Shown here in pieces: positions 31,073 through 40,751 of a DNA stretch of 47,430 nucleotides. Location of the stretch: assembly GCA_028712795.1 (NCBI GenBank), contig JAQTPT010000030.1:1-47430 (forward strand), written 5' to 3'. This stretch comes from Methylococcales bacterium. Lineage in GTDB: Bacteria; Pseudomonadota; Gammaproteobacteria; Methylococcales; Methylomonadaceae. Position 1 is the first letter of the stretch. Every line of letters starts with the position of its first letter. A program made the position numbers and the translations under genes. The notes beneath the pieces are model-generated. The model saw nothing but the letters and a program-made list of their open reading frames with translations. It did no database searches and had not been told where the DNA came from.

Positions 31073-32901
31073 ACAGCTCAATTAATTTGTTGTCTCTGGA
31101 TCTGTTTTCATTAAGGAAAGTCTATCTGGACCAGACAGTCACGGTCTCGGACGTGATCCTTGAAGTATTAGAACGGGCCGGAAATTTTAAAGACCACAAT
31201 ATCTGGATCAGCCTGCAGACACCCGAAACCCTGTTGGCGGAAGCTAAAAAACTGGAACAACAAGATCCACGGCAGTTGCCGCTGTATGGCATTCCTTTCG
31301 CGGTTAAGGACAATATTGATTTCGCCGGCTTGCCGACGACCGCGGCTTGCCCCGATTTCAGCTACCTGCCCGCGCAAACGGCTTTCGCCGTGCAACTGCT
31401 GATCGATGCAGGCGCGGTGTTGATCGGCAAAACCAATATGGATCAATTTGCCACGGGGCTTACCGGAACGCGCTCGCCTCCGCCCTACGGGATCTGTAAG
31501 AATGCGCTAAACCCGGATTTTATCTCCGGTGGCTCAAGCTCAGGTTCGGCCGTGGCCGTGGCGTTGAAGATAGTCAGCTTTTCCTTGGGGACTGACACCG
31601 CAGGTTCCGGACGAGTGCCTGCATCCTTTAATAATATTACCGGTTTAAAGCCGACGCGGGGATTAATCAGTTGCAACGGTGTAGTGCCTGCCTGTAAAAG
31701 CCTTGATTGTGTTTCGATATTCAGCAGCTCGGCGGCAGAAACGGCATATTTGCTGGATATATTGGTTCCCCTGGATCCAAACGACAGCTATGCCTGCGAT
31801 GTACGATTATTAGAGCCAAGCCAACACTCAAGCAAAGAGCTCAAACTACGGTTTGGCGTACCGAAACCCGAACAGTTAAACTTTTTCGGCGACGAACAGG
31901 GCGCGGGTTTGTTTAAACAGGCTATTGCCACCCTGAAAAGTATCGGCGATGTTGTGGAAATTGATTTCCAGCCCTTCCTCGATGCTGCGGTTTTACTCTA
32001 TGGCGGCCCCTGGATTGCAGAGCGCTATGCCGGTATAAGGCACTTTATCGAAGCCCGCCCGGAACAACTGCATCCTGTGGTTCGACAGGTGCTGTCGTCC
32101 GCGCAAGACAAAAGCGCAATTGATGCGTTCGATGGCCTGCACCGTTTACAGCACCTGAAACACCAGGCGCGTTCTGTGCTGAGCGGCCTTTCGTGCATCG
32201 TAACGCCCACTGCGCCACGCATTTACCGGATCGACGAAGTGCTTGCCGATCCCGTGAACCTGAACAGCAATCTCGGTTATTACACCAATTTCATGAATTT
32301 GCTCGACCTATGCGCTGTGGCGATGCCGTCGGGCTTTTACGCCAATGGCCTACCCTTCGGTATCACGCTGTTTGGCGCTGCGTTGTCCGATAGCCGTTTG
32401 CTGGGTATTGTCAATGACATTGAGTCGCGGCGGCGGACAGCACTCAAGGGGACAGAACCGGATGATGACAAGCTGAAGATCACGCCCATGTCTTCAACCG
32501 GTTACCGGCGCATAGCCGTGTGCGGCGCGCACATGCATGGTTTGCCGCTAAACCGGCAACTGCTAGAGCTGGGTGCACGTTTTTATGCAACAGCCCGCAC
32601 CTCGGCCAATTACCGGTTGTATGCCTTGGCGCTTGCCCCGCCTGAACGCCCGGGCCTGATAAGGGACGAAGTGCAGGGCAAAAGCATAGCCATGGAACTT
32701 TGGGAGTTACCCAAGACGCATTGGTCTGATTTTATTGGTCATATCAACAGCCCCCTTTGTCTCGGCTCGATAGAGCTCGAGGACGGCCAATGGGAATACG
32801 GTTTTTTGTGTGAAAACTACCCTATCATAAAATCGTTTGAAATAACGGGCTTCGGAGGATGGCGCAATTATCTGCAAGCCGGAACTGCCGGTGGCGGCTA
32901 G
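31069..32901 (+). CDS. atzF: allophanate hydrolase (AtzF type)
   Basis: The 610-residue product joins an amidase-signature domain (residues ~1-470) to the C-terminal allophanate-hydrolase domain. The Ser-cisSer-Lys triad is visible as Lys80 in IPFAVKDNIDFAG, the Ser156-158 run in SGGSSSGSAVAV and Ser180 in DTAGSGRVPASFNN. The C-terminal domain begins near MSSTGYRRIAVCGAHMHGLP and includes GTGG-like ITGFGGWRNYL at its end; it removes the carboxyl from the intermediate. Together they convert allophanate to ammonia and CO2. The frame is open upstream to 30871, but the start TTG 31069 is chosen because AGGG lies seven bases before it and the family N-terminus begins there. Confidence 0.9.
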   Translation: MNSSINLLSLDLFSLRKVYLDQTVTVSDVILEVLERAGNFKDHNIWISLQTPETLLAEAKKLEQQDPRQLPLYGIPFAVKDNIDFAGLPTTAACPDFSYLPAQTAFAVQLLIDAGAVLIGKTNMDQFATGLTGTRSPPPYGICKNALNPDFISGGSSSGSAVAVALKIVSFSLGTDTAGSGRVPASFNNITGLKPTRGLISCNGVVPACKSLDCVSIFSSSAAETAYLLDILVPLDPNDSYACDVRLLEPSQHSSKELKLRFGVPKPEQLNFFGDEQGAGLFKQAIATLKSIGDVVEIDFQPFLDAAVLLYGGPWIAERYAGIRHFIEARPEQLHPVVRQVLSSAQDKSAIDAFDGLHRLQHLKHQARSVLSGLSCIVTPTAPRIYRIDEVLADPVNLNSNLGYYTNFMNLLDLCAVAMPSGFYANGLPFGITLFGAALSDSRLLGIVNDIESRRRTALKGTEPDDDKLKITPMSSTGYRRIAVCGAHMHGLPLNRQLLELGARFYATARTSANYRLYALALAPPERPGLIRDEVQGKSIAMELWELPKTHWSDFIGHINSPLCLGSIELEDGQWEYGFLCENYPIIKSFEITGFGGWRNYLQAGTAGGG

Positions 32902-32963
32902 CTTGGCTATATCCATATCGTAAGGATGCCGTCCCTGGGTTACGGGTTGCTTAAGCTCAATTA

Positions 32964-33123
32964 AGGCGATTTCCGGCAAAGAATTTACCCAACTTTCTGG
33001 TCTTTTTGTCCATTTTCCGCGTTGTAAAAAGGGTTACATAGCTCGCTATGCGCCCCTTTTTACGCCTTGAAAATGAACAAAAATCCTGCGCAATTTGGGT
33101 ATATTCATTCTTGGAAATCGCCT
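32964..33123. repeat. 160-bp imperfect palindrome, repeat-element-like
   Basis: Two ~75-base arms complement each other through most of their length: AGGCGATTTCC at 32964 mirrors GGAAATCGCCT ending at 33123, TTTACCCAA mirrors TTGGGTATA, and TTTTTGTCCATTTTC mirrors GAAAATGAACAAAAA. The centre is the perfect CATAGCTCGCTATG at 33037-33050. It has no ORF. Size and structure resemble ERIC-like or MITE-type intergenic repeats; it lies downstream of atzF and may also stop transcription. Confidence 0.8.
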
Positions 33124-33197
33124 AAGGCATTTCGGGGTTTGCTAAAGCGGGTAATTTAAAACCATCTTGTAACTAATCAGTTTTTTGCATGGAATTT

Positions 33198-33557
33198 CTA
33201 GCCGGCAATAAACTGTACCGGTTTATGCCAGTGAGCCAGCACCATACAACCTTCTTCGCTACTGATGCTGTGCCGGGAGCCGCCGGGATTGTAAATGTAA
33301 CTGCCCGCCGTATAAATACCTCTTTCATCCCGCTGGGAGCCTGATAGCACATAAATATGCTCGTCGCCGGCATGCAAATGAAGGGGAACCGAAGCGCCCG
33401 GCTGGTAACGTATCAGCCCGACGTGGTAGTCGCTGTCCGGGTCTTGGAACAGAATGCGCAGCATCACGCCTTCACCCAGTTGCCGCCAACCGGAATCCTG
33501 GTTTTTTATCATTTCGGGAGACAAGAAAAACGGGGTATGGGGAGTTGACGGACTCAT
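33198..33557 (-). CDS. cupin-domain protein
   Basis: The 119-residue protein is a single small beta-barrel cupin. The metal-binding motif is visible as PLHLHAGDEHIYVLSGSQRD, with the expected His, His, Glu and second-motif region ending GGSRHSISSEEGCMVLAHWHKP. It resembles ChrR-type anti-sigma cupins and other quercetinase-like sensors, but no catalytic activity can be assigned. ATG 33557 is selected over the upstream TTG because GAGG precedes it at six bases. It stands between the triuret/biuret cluster and oxyR, on the opposite strand from the cluster. Confidence 0.8.
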   Translation of the reverse strand: MSPSTPHTPFFLSPEMIKNQDSGWRQLGEGVMLRILFQDPDSDYHVGLIRYQPGASVPLHLHAGDEHIYVLSGSQRDERGIYTAGSYIYNPGGSRHSISSEEGCMVLAHWHKPVQFIAG

Positions 33558-33868
33558 GATTGCCTCGAACAAAATTTTAAAAAGTTAAGCTTTTGCAGAA
33601 TCCCCGGAAGGGAAAGCATTGTTGGGGTCTGTTCAGACGAATAACGGTGTGCATCTTGGTAAAACTTCCCGCTTATTTTTGATGTGGCGCACCATTAAGC
33701 CAAGCAACCTTATTGCTCCCATTGGGCTGAAAAAAACAGTATATCACGTTGACATACAAGGCTGCGCATCTCGTTCGATTTCCAAAATGTTTCGGGTTAA
33801 TTATGTCCAAAAAAGCTATGCGGTTAGGATAGTTGATGCCGGACACGGCGCGTGTTAAATGGATTAAT
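33558..33868. other. intergenic region upstream of cupin gene
   Basis: These 311 bases between the cupin gene and oxyR hold no convincing gene or RNA. A 79-codon plus-strand frame at 33619-33858 has no start signal or family features and is regarded as chance. They probably include the cupin promoter and the oxyR 3' end. Confidence 0.4.
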
Positions 33869-34747
33869 TCAGGAGTGTGAAATAGACATGAAATCTGACA
33901 GCAGATCCAGCAATACATTTTTCGCGCTGTTTTTACGCCAACACAGGCCTATCGTTCGTTTGGGGATGGGTTCTTCAAAAGGGATATAGCGGATACCTTC
34001 TTCAGGTTCATGGATGGCAATTTGGGGCATAAATGTGATGCCGGTTCCCGCTTTGACCATTTGCCTTAAGGTTTCAAGGCCGGTGGCCCTGACATCTTGC
34101 TGGTCTTCGGCATGGTTAATCTGACAAATTTGCAAGGCTTGACCCCGTAGACAATGCCCTTCATCCAGCAACAATAACTGTTGCTGCACTAAGTCCTGGG
34201 GAGCAATTTTATCTCGTATTGCCAACGGATGATCGCTCGCAACCGCCAGAAAAAACTCATCTTCAAATAGTTTTCTGGAGTCCAGATAAATATCTTGTAT
34301 CGGCAGCGTCATTAAAGCGGCATCGAGTTGACCTTCTCTCAGTTGCGTAATGAGAATATCGGTTTTCTCTTCAATCAGGATCAGTCTTAGCTTTGGCAGG
34401 GCCTGTTTAATTTTTGGAACCAGCCCAGGAAAAATATAAGTGGAAAGCGTTGGAATTGCACCCAGCCTAAAATCACCTGACAACGGGTCTTGCGCCTTAG
34501 CAGCGATTTGTTGGATGGTGTCGATTTCCAGTAATATACGCCGTGCAGAGACGATAATCTGTTCGCCTAATTCGGTAGGCAAAACTTTTTTATGAGTTCG
34601 TTCAAAAATCTGCACACCCAGGTTTTCCTCCATTTTTTTTATTTGTGTGCTGAGAGTAGGCTGGCTAATGAAACATTGGTCAGCGGCGTGGATAAAACTG
34701 CGCAAGTCGGCGACGGCAACCAGATAGCGCAAATCTCTGAGGTTCAT
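33869..34747 (-). CDS. oxyR: hydrogen-peroxide-sensing regulator OxyR
   Basis: The 292-residue LysR-type regulator has the winged helix-turn-helix at its N-terminus (CFISQPTLSTQIKKMEENLG) and a ligand-binding domain containing the redox switch LLLLDEGHCLRGQALQICQ. The two cysteines fall at positions 199 and 208, the same numbers as the disulfide pair of E. coli OxyR, so peroxide sensing should be conserved. It activates catalase and peroxiredoxin genes in relatives; none is in this window. MNLRDLRYLVAVADL is the expected start. Confidence 0.95.
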   Translation of the reverse strand: MNLRDLRYLVAVADLRSFIHAADQCFISQPTLSTQIKKMEENLGVQIFERTHKKVLPTELGEQIIVSARRILLEIDTIQQIAAKAQDPLSGDFRLGAIPTLSTYIFPGLVPKIKQALPKLRLILIEEKTDILITQLREGQLDAALMTLPIQDIYLDSRKLFEDEFFLAVASDHPLAIRDKIAPQDLVQQQLLLLDEGHCLRGQALQICQINHAEDQQDVRATGLETLRQMVKAGTGITFMPQIAIHEPEEGIRYIPFEEPIPKRTIGLCWRKNSAKNVLLDLLSDFMSISHS

Positions 34748-34866
34748 AATGGATTTGGTATTGATAATAATCAGTTGATGATTTGTAATCCATGAAATAT
34801 ATCAGAAAATATCACGCAGATATAGGCTCGCCTACATTTTAAAAAGAATCCACGGCCAATCGAAGT

Positions 34867-34892
34867 GGGACGGGGTTTGTCGCCCCCGTCCC
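34867..34892. repeat. GC-rich stem-loop
   Basis: GGGACGGGG (34867-34875) pairs perfectly with CCCCGTCCC (34884-34892) over an 8-base loop, a very stable hairpin in an AT-rich gap between oxyR and the exported repeat protein gene. No T run follows on either strand, so it is not a standard terminator. It may be a REP-like repeat or an mRNA-end stabiliser. Confidence 0.65.
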
Positions 34893-35004
34893 GATAGCGA
34901 AGCCGAGCCGGACTTGGTTTTGAGCTCACTGATTATATTAGCGAACGGTTTCAGCGGCGGCCACAGGAACCTTGCTCATCCTAACAATCATGAAGGTGCT
35001 CTCA

Positions 35005-35439
35005 TCACCTCGGAGAATAAAAACGTGTCTTCATGGTATAAGACGCCGGAATAATAAAGCTCTTGTCAGGATATACCGTGTTGTACCCCAATTTCAAAGA
35101 GTGTTTCATATTATTTCTGGGATAACTGTAAATCGCTGGCCCATAAGCAGTGTCAATATATTCGACATTAAAAGCCGTATGTTGATAGCTGACATTACTG
35201 GGGTAACTATAGGTTGCCGGCCCGTAGGCTGTATTTACATATATGATTTCTGCATCCTGAACTTTCCAGGCGGGTACCGGATTGGGCGCATACCCTATGT
35301 CTTGTACATAAGCGCGATTGTTATAGATTAAGGCGTTATTGCTTTCTGTTGTTTCGGCCTTGACGGCGGCGGCGTTCAAAACGCCCATGATCAATACTGA
35401 AATCATCGCGATAATGCGTGTTGTGAGTCGTGTTTTCAT
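35005..35439 (-). CDS. small exported protein with YGPATYSYP repeats
   Basis: The 144-residue product has a signal peptide (IIAMISVLIMGVLNAAAVKA) followed by a tyrosine-rich mature part. Two near-identical units, YVNTAYGPATYSYPSN and YIDTAYGPAIYSYPRN, lie about 30 residues apart. AGGAGA stands seven bases before the ATG, so it looks expressed. I do not know a family or function. The repeats suggest a surface or matrix protein. Confidence 0.7.
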   Translation of the reverse strand: MKTRLTTRIIAMISVLIMGVLNAAAVKAETTESNNALIYNNRAYVQDIGYAPNPVPAWKVQDAEIIYVNTAYGPATYSYPSNVSYQHTAFNVEYIDTAYGPAIYSYPRNNMKHSLKLGYNTVYPDKSFIIPASYTMKTRFYSPR

Positions 35440-36220
35440 GATTTTTCTCCTGTATATTACTCTTTTGGTCTCTCCGGCTAACTTTTTTTAGTGTTTAGGC
35501 GTTAGTCCGGTTTGGCGAATACTATAAAGAGAAATACTTATATGTAAAATCGATTATATAGATAGCAATAATAGGTAATGTCAATCGAACTACTGTTAAC
35601 AAAACTGAACAACCTGCTGTGGAAGCTTTAGATTTCAGTTTGAATTTTGTGGCAATTTTAAGTGCGTTTATTTTAGTCATTCCTTATAACTGTCTATGGA
35701 ATTCAGGTAATGTTTATTGGTAATCGAGCCAACCGGGGAGGTCGGGCACATGCTCTTCAAGCCAGACATTTCAACGTGGCAATGTTTTTGGTTTTCCTGC
35801 TGCCGATTTATCATCGGTCAATGTAACGTCTTGCATAAGGTTCCCATTTTCGTCCTATCCATATTGGCCTCAGGTTTAGGCCGATGGTCAAAAGACCATT
35901 ATCGTGCATAGTTAAGACTGGGCGCACCATTTTGGAATTATGCTGGATTTAACTGCGCAACTATCCGCGCATAGATTGCATTCACCTGAATACTTTAGCT
36001 GGCTGCAGATAAAAGCATATAAAACGATCTGTCATGATGGGCTGACACGATACCCCCAATGATGCAGCAATGAATTGATGTAATCCCTTCTTCGTGTGGA
36101 TAAATCCGTGTTCATTATGGCTCCACCGCAATTTCCAAGATTAAACAGTATTGGCGTGCTTATTGCTTAAATAAAGTAATATCTGCACAATACTCACTGA
36201 GAATATCCCTATCCAACAAA
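35440..36220. other. long intergenic region upstream of the sensor kinase
   Basis: About 780 bases carry no gene I can support. The region is AT-rich and must contain the divergent promoters for the exported repeat protein and the sensor kinase. A GCACC-type half site near 35928 resembles part of an NtrC site but lacks a proper second half. A 64-codon plus-strand frame at 35717-35911 has no supporting features. Confidence 0.5.
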
Positions 36221-39200
36221 GTGTCTCAAAAATTCGCCGCGATTATAACGCCTGGGTTGCCAACGAAACACTGGAAGACTATGCGCTCAGGTTTGCGCCG
36301 CGCACCTTTCGAAAATGGTCGGAATTTCAGGTCGCAAATACCGCGTTCGGTTCCACCTCTTTTTTGGTGCTGGAAGCGATTGGCGGCTTTCTATCTGTCA
36401 ATTACGGCTTTACCAATGCGTTCTGGGCAATCCTGATCGTTGGCTTGATTATCTTTATTACCAGCTTTCCCGTCAGTTATTACGCTGCCCGCTACAATAT
36501 CGATATCGATCTGCTCACGCGTAGCGCAGGTTTTGGATACATAGGTTCAACCGTAACCTCATTGATATATGCCTCGTTTACTTTCACTTTGTTTGCGCTC
36601 GAAGCCTCCATCATGTCCCTGGCTATCGAGCTGTATTTTCACATTCCAATTGCCATAGCACATATTATCAGTGCGATTATCATTATTCCGCTGGTAACTT
36701 TCGGGATTACGATGATCAGTCGATTGCAATTGTGGACGCAACCCCTGTGGTTGATTCTATTAATTGCGCCGTATATTGCCGTATTTGTTCGTGAACCGGA
36801 GTCGGCGATGACTCTGAAAACCTACTTCTGGATTGCAGGCAGCGGTCAGGGCTTTAACTGGTTGCTGTTTGGCAGCGCGACAACCATTGCCTTTTCGATG
36901 GTGGCGCAAATCGGTGAACAAGTAGATTTTCTGCGATTTATGCCGGAACTGACCGATAAAAACCGGCTTCGATGGTGGTCGGCAACCATCGCCGCAGGGC
37001 CGGGATGGATTCTTTTCGGCATGGTCAGACAACTGGGCGGCGCCCTGCTTGCCCATCTTGCCATTCGCCATGGCATAGCCCCGGCACATGCGCATGAGCC
37101 TACACAAATGTATCTGGTGGCCTATGGTGAATTATTCGACAATAATAGCGTAGCCTTGGCGCTCACTTGTCTTTTTGTGGTGATTTCCCAGATAAAAATC
37201 AACGTCACCAATGCTTATGCGGGATCCCTGGCCTGGTCAAACTTTTTTTCCCGACTGACCCACAGCCATCCAGGACGGGTGGTGTGGTTGGTCTTTAATG
37301 TTTCCATCGCTCTTTTGCTGATGGAATTCGGCGTTTTTGGCGCTTTGGAAAAAGTGCTGGGCTTATTTTCCAATATGTCGATAGCCTGGATCAGTGCGGT
37401 TGCAGCGGAGTTACTGATCAACAAACCCTTAGGTCTAAGCACTGAAGCGATTGAGTTTAAACGCGCTTATCTGCCTGACCTTAATCCGGTCGGCATATTA
37501 TCTACTTTATGTGCCTCGATAATTTCGATACTGGCTTATTTGGGATTATTCGGCGCCTATGCACAGGCATTTTCAGCATTTATCTCTTTGGGGCTGGCAT
37601 TTGTTCTCGTCCCGTGCATTGCTTTAATTTACGGGTGTGACCGTTATCTTGCCCGTGACAGCAGCTTTAATAATCAAGCTCATCTGAGCCGATGCAGCAT
37701 CTGCGAAAACCATTTCGAGCGGGAAGATATGGCTTATTGCCCTGTCTATGAAGGCAGTATTTGCTCGCTTTGCTGCACGCTGGACTCGAGTTGCATGGAT
37801 GCCTGCAAGCCGGGTTTGTGTCTGGATGATTACCTGTACAGTTTTGCTGAATACTGTTTGCCGGGCTGGTTGAACATAAACGTCAGGCTGCGCTTGATAC
37901 GCTTTAGCCTGTTGTTTTTGTTTCTGACTATTTTAACCAGCGTATTTATCGGGATTATTTACTATCAAGATTTATTGGCTGCCGAAAACTATCCGCCTTC
38001 CTTTAAAATGTTGCTGGAAAATTTTGTTAAGGTTTACGCCTCATTACTGGTATTCATCGGTTTATGTACCTGGTGGCTGATCCTGAACGACGAAAGCCGG
38101 AGGGTTGCTCACGAAGAAATTGCCAAGCAAACCCAGCGCTTATTAATGGAGATCGCCGAGCATGAAAAGACCGATGCCAAGTTACAGCAAGCCACCAAAA
38201 TGGCGGATCGAGCCAATACTGCAAAAAGCCGTTTCCTCAGCAGTATGAGCCACGAAATACGCACACCTTTAAACAGCATTATGGGCTATGCCTATATTCT
38301 GCAGAAAGATCCGGAAATACCGGCGCATAGACGGCAGGCAGTGGACATTTTAAAACGTAGCGGCGAACATTTATCCTCGCTCATCGAAGACATTCTGGAT
38401 ATTGCCCGTATCGAAGCGGGTAAATTTGAACTGAGCCAGGAGCCTATTGATTTCCCGCAATTTATCGAACATCTGGTCAGTATTTTCAAACCGCAAGCCG
38501 AAGACAAGGGCTTATCGTTTTACTGTCAAATCGTCAACACGCTGCCCCAACGGGTTCGCGGCGATGCAAAGCGAGTCGGACAAATACTGATTAATCTGCT
38601 CGGCAACGCGATCAAATTTACCGGGACAGGCGAGATCATATTTCGTATCGGCTACAGTTGCGGAGTAACGACTTTTCAGGTCGTCGACACCGGTCCCGGA
38701 ATACATAACGATCAACTGCAAAACATTTTCCAGCCATTTACCCAATTACCGAATGAGAATTTAGGCTCCGGCAGTGGTTTGGGACTCACCATCAGCAAAA
38801 TCCTGTGCGAGATCATGGGTGGAGAGCTGGCCGTTGTCAGCGACCCGGACCAAGGTTCCACCTTTACCGTACGGCTGCTGCTACCCAATCTGGGCGGTAA
38901 ACAGCAATACATTCAGGAAGAGGACATCACCGGTTATCAAGGAAACCATCAGAAAATTCTTATTGTCGATGATCAACCGGAACATCGCCAGTTGGTCATG
39001 TCTATTTTACAACCCTTGGGTTTTGCTATGATTGAGGCCAGTTGCGGGGAAGATTGCCTGACTAAGGTTCAAAAACATCCACTGGATCTCATTCTGCTGG
39101 ATTTATCCATGCCTGGACTCGATGGCGCTGAAACAGCTCATCAACTACGCCAAAATGGCTATTTAATGCCTATTGTCGTCTTAAGCGCCAACGCTTATCC

Positions 39201-39567
39201 TACTGATCGGGTCAATGCCATCAGTGCCGGCTGCAATGACTTTCTATCCAAGCCAATTCAAGTCAGCGAACTACTCGGCAAACTTAAACTGCATTTGGCT
39301 CTGAACTGGCTTTACCAGGAAGTTGAACCGGAACTGCCTAACACTCATCAACCGCCGCCATTTGAAACTATTCAGGAATTAACCGGCTTTGTCCGGATCG
39401 GCGATTTACTGGGACTTAACCGACGCCTGACCGAATTAATCCGGTCCCAGCCGGAATATACCCAATTTGCCCAGAGGATCATGAAGCTGGCCGGCGAATT
39501 TCGACTGGTTGAAATAAAAAAACTTTTGTATAGCGCTAGTGAGGAACGAGCCGGTAATGACGCGTAA
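36221..39567 (+). CDS. hybrid sensor histidine kinase fused to NCS1-type permease
   Basis: Numbering from TTG 36364: residues ~1-425 form a multi-spanning permease domain of the purine/cytosine (NCS1) type, ~444-486 a Cys-rich segment (CSICENHFE, CSLCCTLDSSCMDACKPGLC), then two more membrane helices, a HisKA domain with phospho-His630 in SMSHEIRTPLNS, an ATPase domain with NLLGNAIKF and GSGSGLGLTIS, and a receiver with Asp913 in ILLDLSMPGLDG, ending in a helical C-terminal domain. The conserved N-terminus (RRDYNAWVANETLEDYALRF and KWSEFQVANTAFG) lies in frame upstream of 36364, but no ATG, GTG or TTG opens that frame. A GTG at 36221 (MSQK...) would join it if the A run at 36228-36232 had one more A. 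The coordinates include that 5' part. Confidence 0.85.
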
Positions 39568-40489
39568 CTATTCCCATACTAACGGCATCGTCATGATTGT
39601 CGATGACACTCCAGGCAATCTGGCATTATTATCCGATACCCTCTCGGAAGCCGGTTACCGCGTGTTGGTTGCCACCGATGGACAATCGGCATTGGAGCAA
39701 ATTGCTTACCTGAAACCGGATATTATACTGCTGGATGTGTTGATGCCGGGTATAGATGGTTTTGAAACGTGTAATCGGCTCAAATCTAACCCCGATACGG
39801 CACACATTCCCGTTTTATTTATGACGGCGTTAAGTGAACTGGATAATTTGTTACGTGGTTTCGGTGAAGGCGCGGTTGACTACATCGTAAAACCGATACG
39901 TCCACCTGAAGTACTGGCCCGGGTGGATGTGCAACTGACTCAGGCCCGAAATCTGCAACGTATTGAAAATGCATTAAACAATAGCCCTTTCTCTGCCGTG
40001 GCAATCAATTCAGCTGGCAACATCACCTGGTTAACGCCAGGCGGCATCCGCTGGCTGAATAAATTTCTGCAAAAACACATGTTAACAGGTAAAAGTGAAC
40101 GAAATTCGCCGCTTCCCAAACCGATGCTCGAATGGGTTAAACAACGCTTGGCAGTTGCTGAAGGGGAATTATTTGAAAGCTACCGTGCCGGCGTTAGTTT
40201 TTCAGCAAAAATAATACCCTGCCAAAATACAGGTGAATACCTTCTTATATTGGAAAAACATTCAGGAGAATGGGAACTTGATTCGGTAAGAAATTCATTG
40301 GGTCTTACTTTTCGCGAAGCGGAAATACTGATGTGGATTTCCAGGGGCAAAACTAATAAGGAAGTGGGTGTTATTTTGGGCAGCAGTCCACGTACCATCA
40401 ATAAACATCTCGAACATGTTTTTGAAAAACTGGGTGTCGTCACCCGTGCAGCGGCTGTTTCGATGGTTTTACAACGACAGCAATTCTAA
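39557..40489 (+). CDS. LuxR-type response regulator
   Basis: The 310-residue partner of the preceding kinase has a receiver domain at its N-terminus (VMIVDDTPGNLALLSDTLSE, phosphoacceptor Asp60 in ILLDVLMPGIDGFE, switch Lys in DYIVKPIRPPE), a middle region of about 100 residues that could be a degenerate PAS fold, and a C-terminal LuxR helix-turn-helix (LGLTFREAEILMWISRGKTN then KEVGVILGSSPRTINKHLEH). It should bind DNA when phosphorylated. ATG 39557 overlaps the kinase stop by 11 bases; an upstream GTG at 39539 is less likely. Confidence 0.92.
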   Translation: MTRNYSHTNGIVMIVDDTPGNLALLSDTLSEAGYRVLVATDGQSALEQIAYLKPDIILLDVLMPGIDGFETCNRLKSNPDTAHIPVLFMTALSELDNLLRGFGEGAVDYIVKPIRPPEVLARVDVQLTQARNLQRIENALNNSPFSAVAINSAGNITWLTPGGIRWLNKFLQKHMLTGKSERNSPLPKPMLEWVKQRLAVAEGELFESYRAGVSFSAKIIPCQNTGEYLLILEKHSGEWELDSVRNSLGLTFREAEILMWISRGKTNKEVGVILGSSPRTINKHLEHVFEKLGVVTRAAAVSMVLQRQQF

Positions 40490-40512
40490 GATCAAGCCCC
40501 CCTCCACTCGAT

Positions 40513-40549
40513 ATTCAATTTTTTGAATTCTGATTCCTTTAAGAATCAG
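40513..40549 (+). terminator. possible terminator hairpins after response regulator
   Basis: Two small palindromes lie 24 to 60 bases after the response-regulator stop: ATTCAATTTTTTGAAT (40513-40528) and CTGATTC/GAATCAG with a six-base loop (40530-40549). There is no following T run, so termination is only suggested by position. Confidence 0.35.
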
Positions 40550-40751
40550 AGTACAACTCGGCTCCGTAGCGAAAACGCCGGTTCCATTCGGCCTAAATCT
40601 CCTAACCATTTGCATGCAATTGAAAAACATAGTAAAACAAGCCCGGCCAATTATTTGAGCTTATGCACACAGATCTGATACTTTAACAAAATTTTTATAA
40701 ATTCGGGCAAAACATCCATTTGCGATTTTCTTTGCAAGCTGTTTAAGGTAA

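Noticed and set aside
33619..33858. 79-codon plus-strand frame upstream of the cupin gene
   Set aside because: No ribosome-binding site, no motif, and composition typical of non-coding DNA.
35920..35950. NtrC-like or sigma-54-like site upstream of the kinase
   Set aside because: Only a GCACC half site is seen; the symmetric partner and the GG-N10-GC promoter element are missing.
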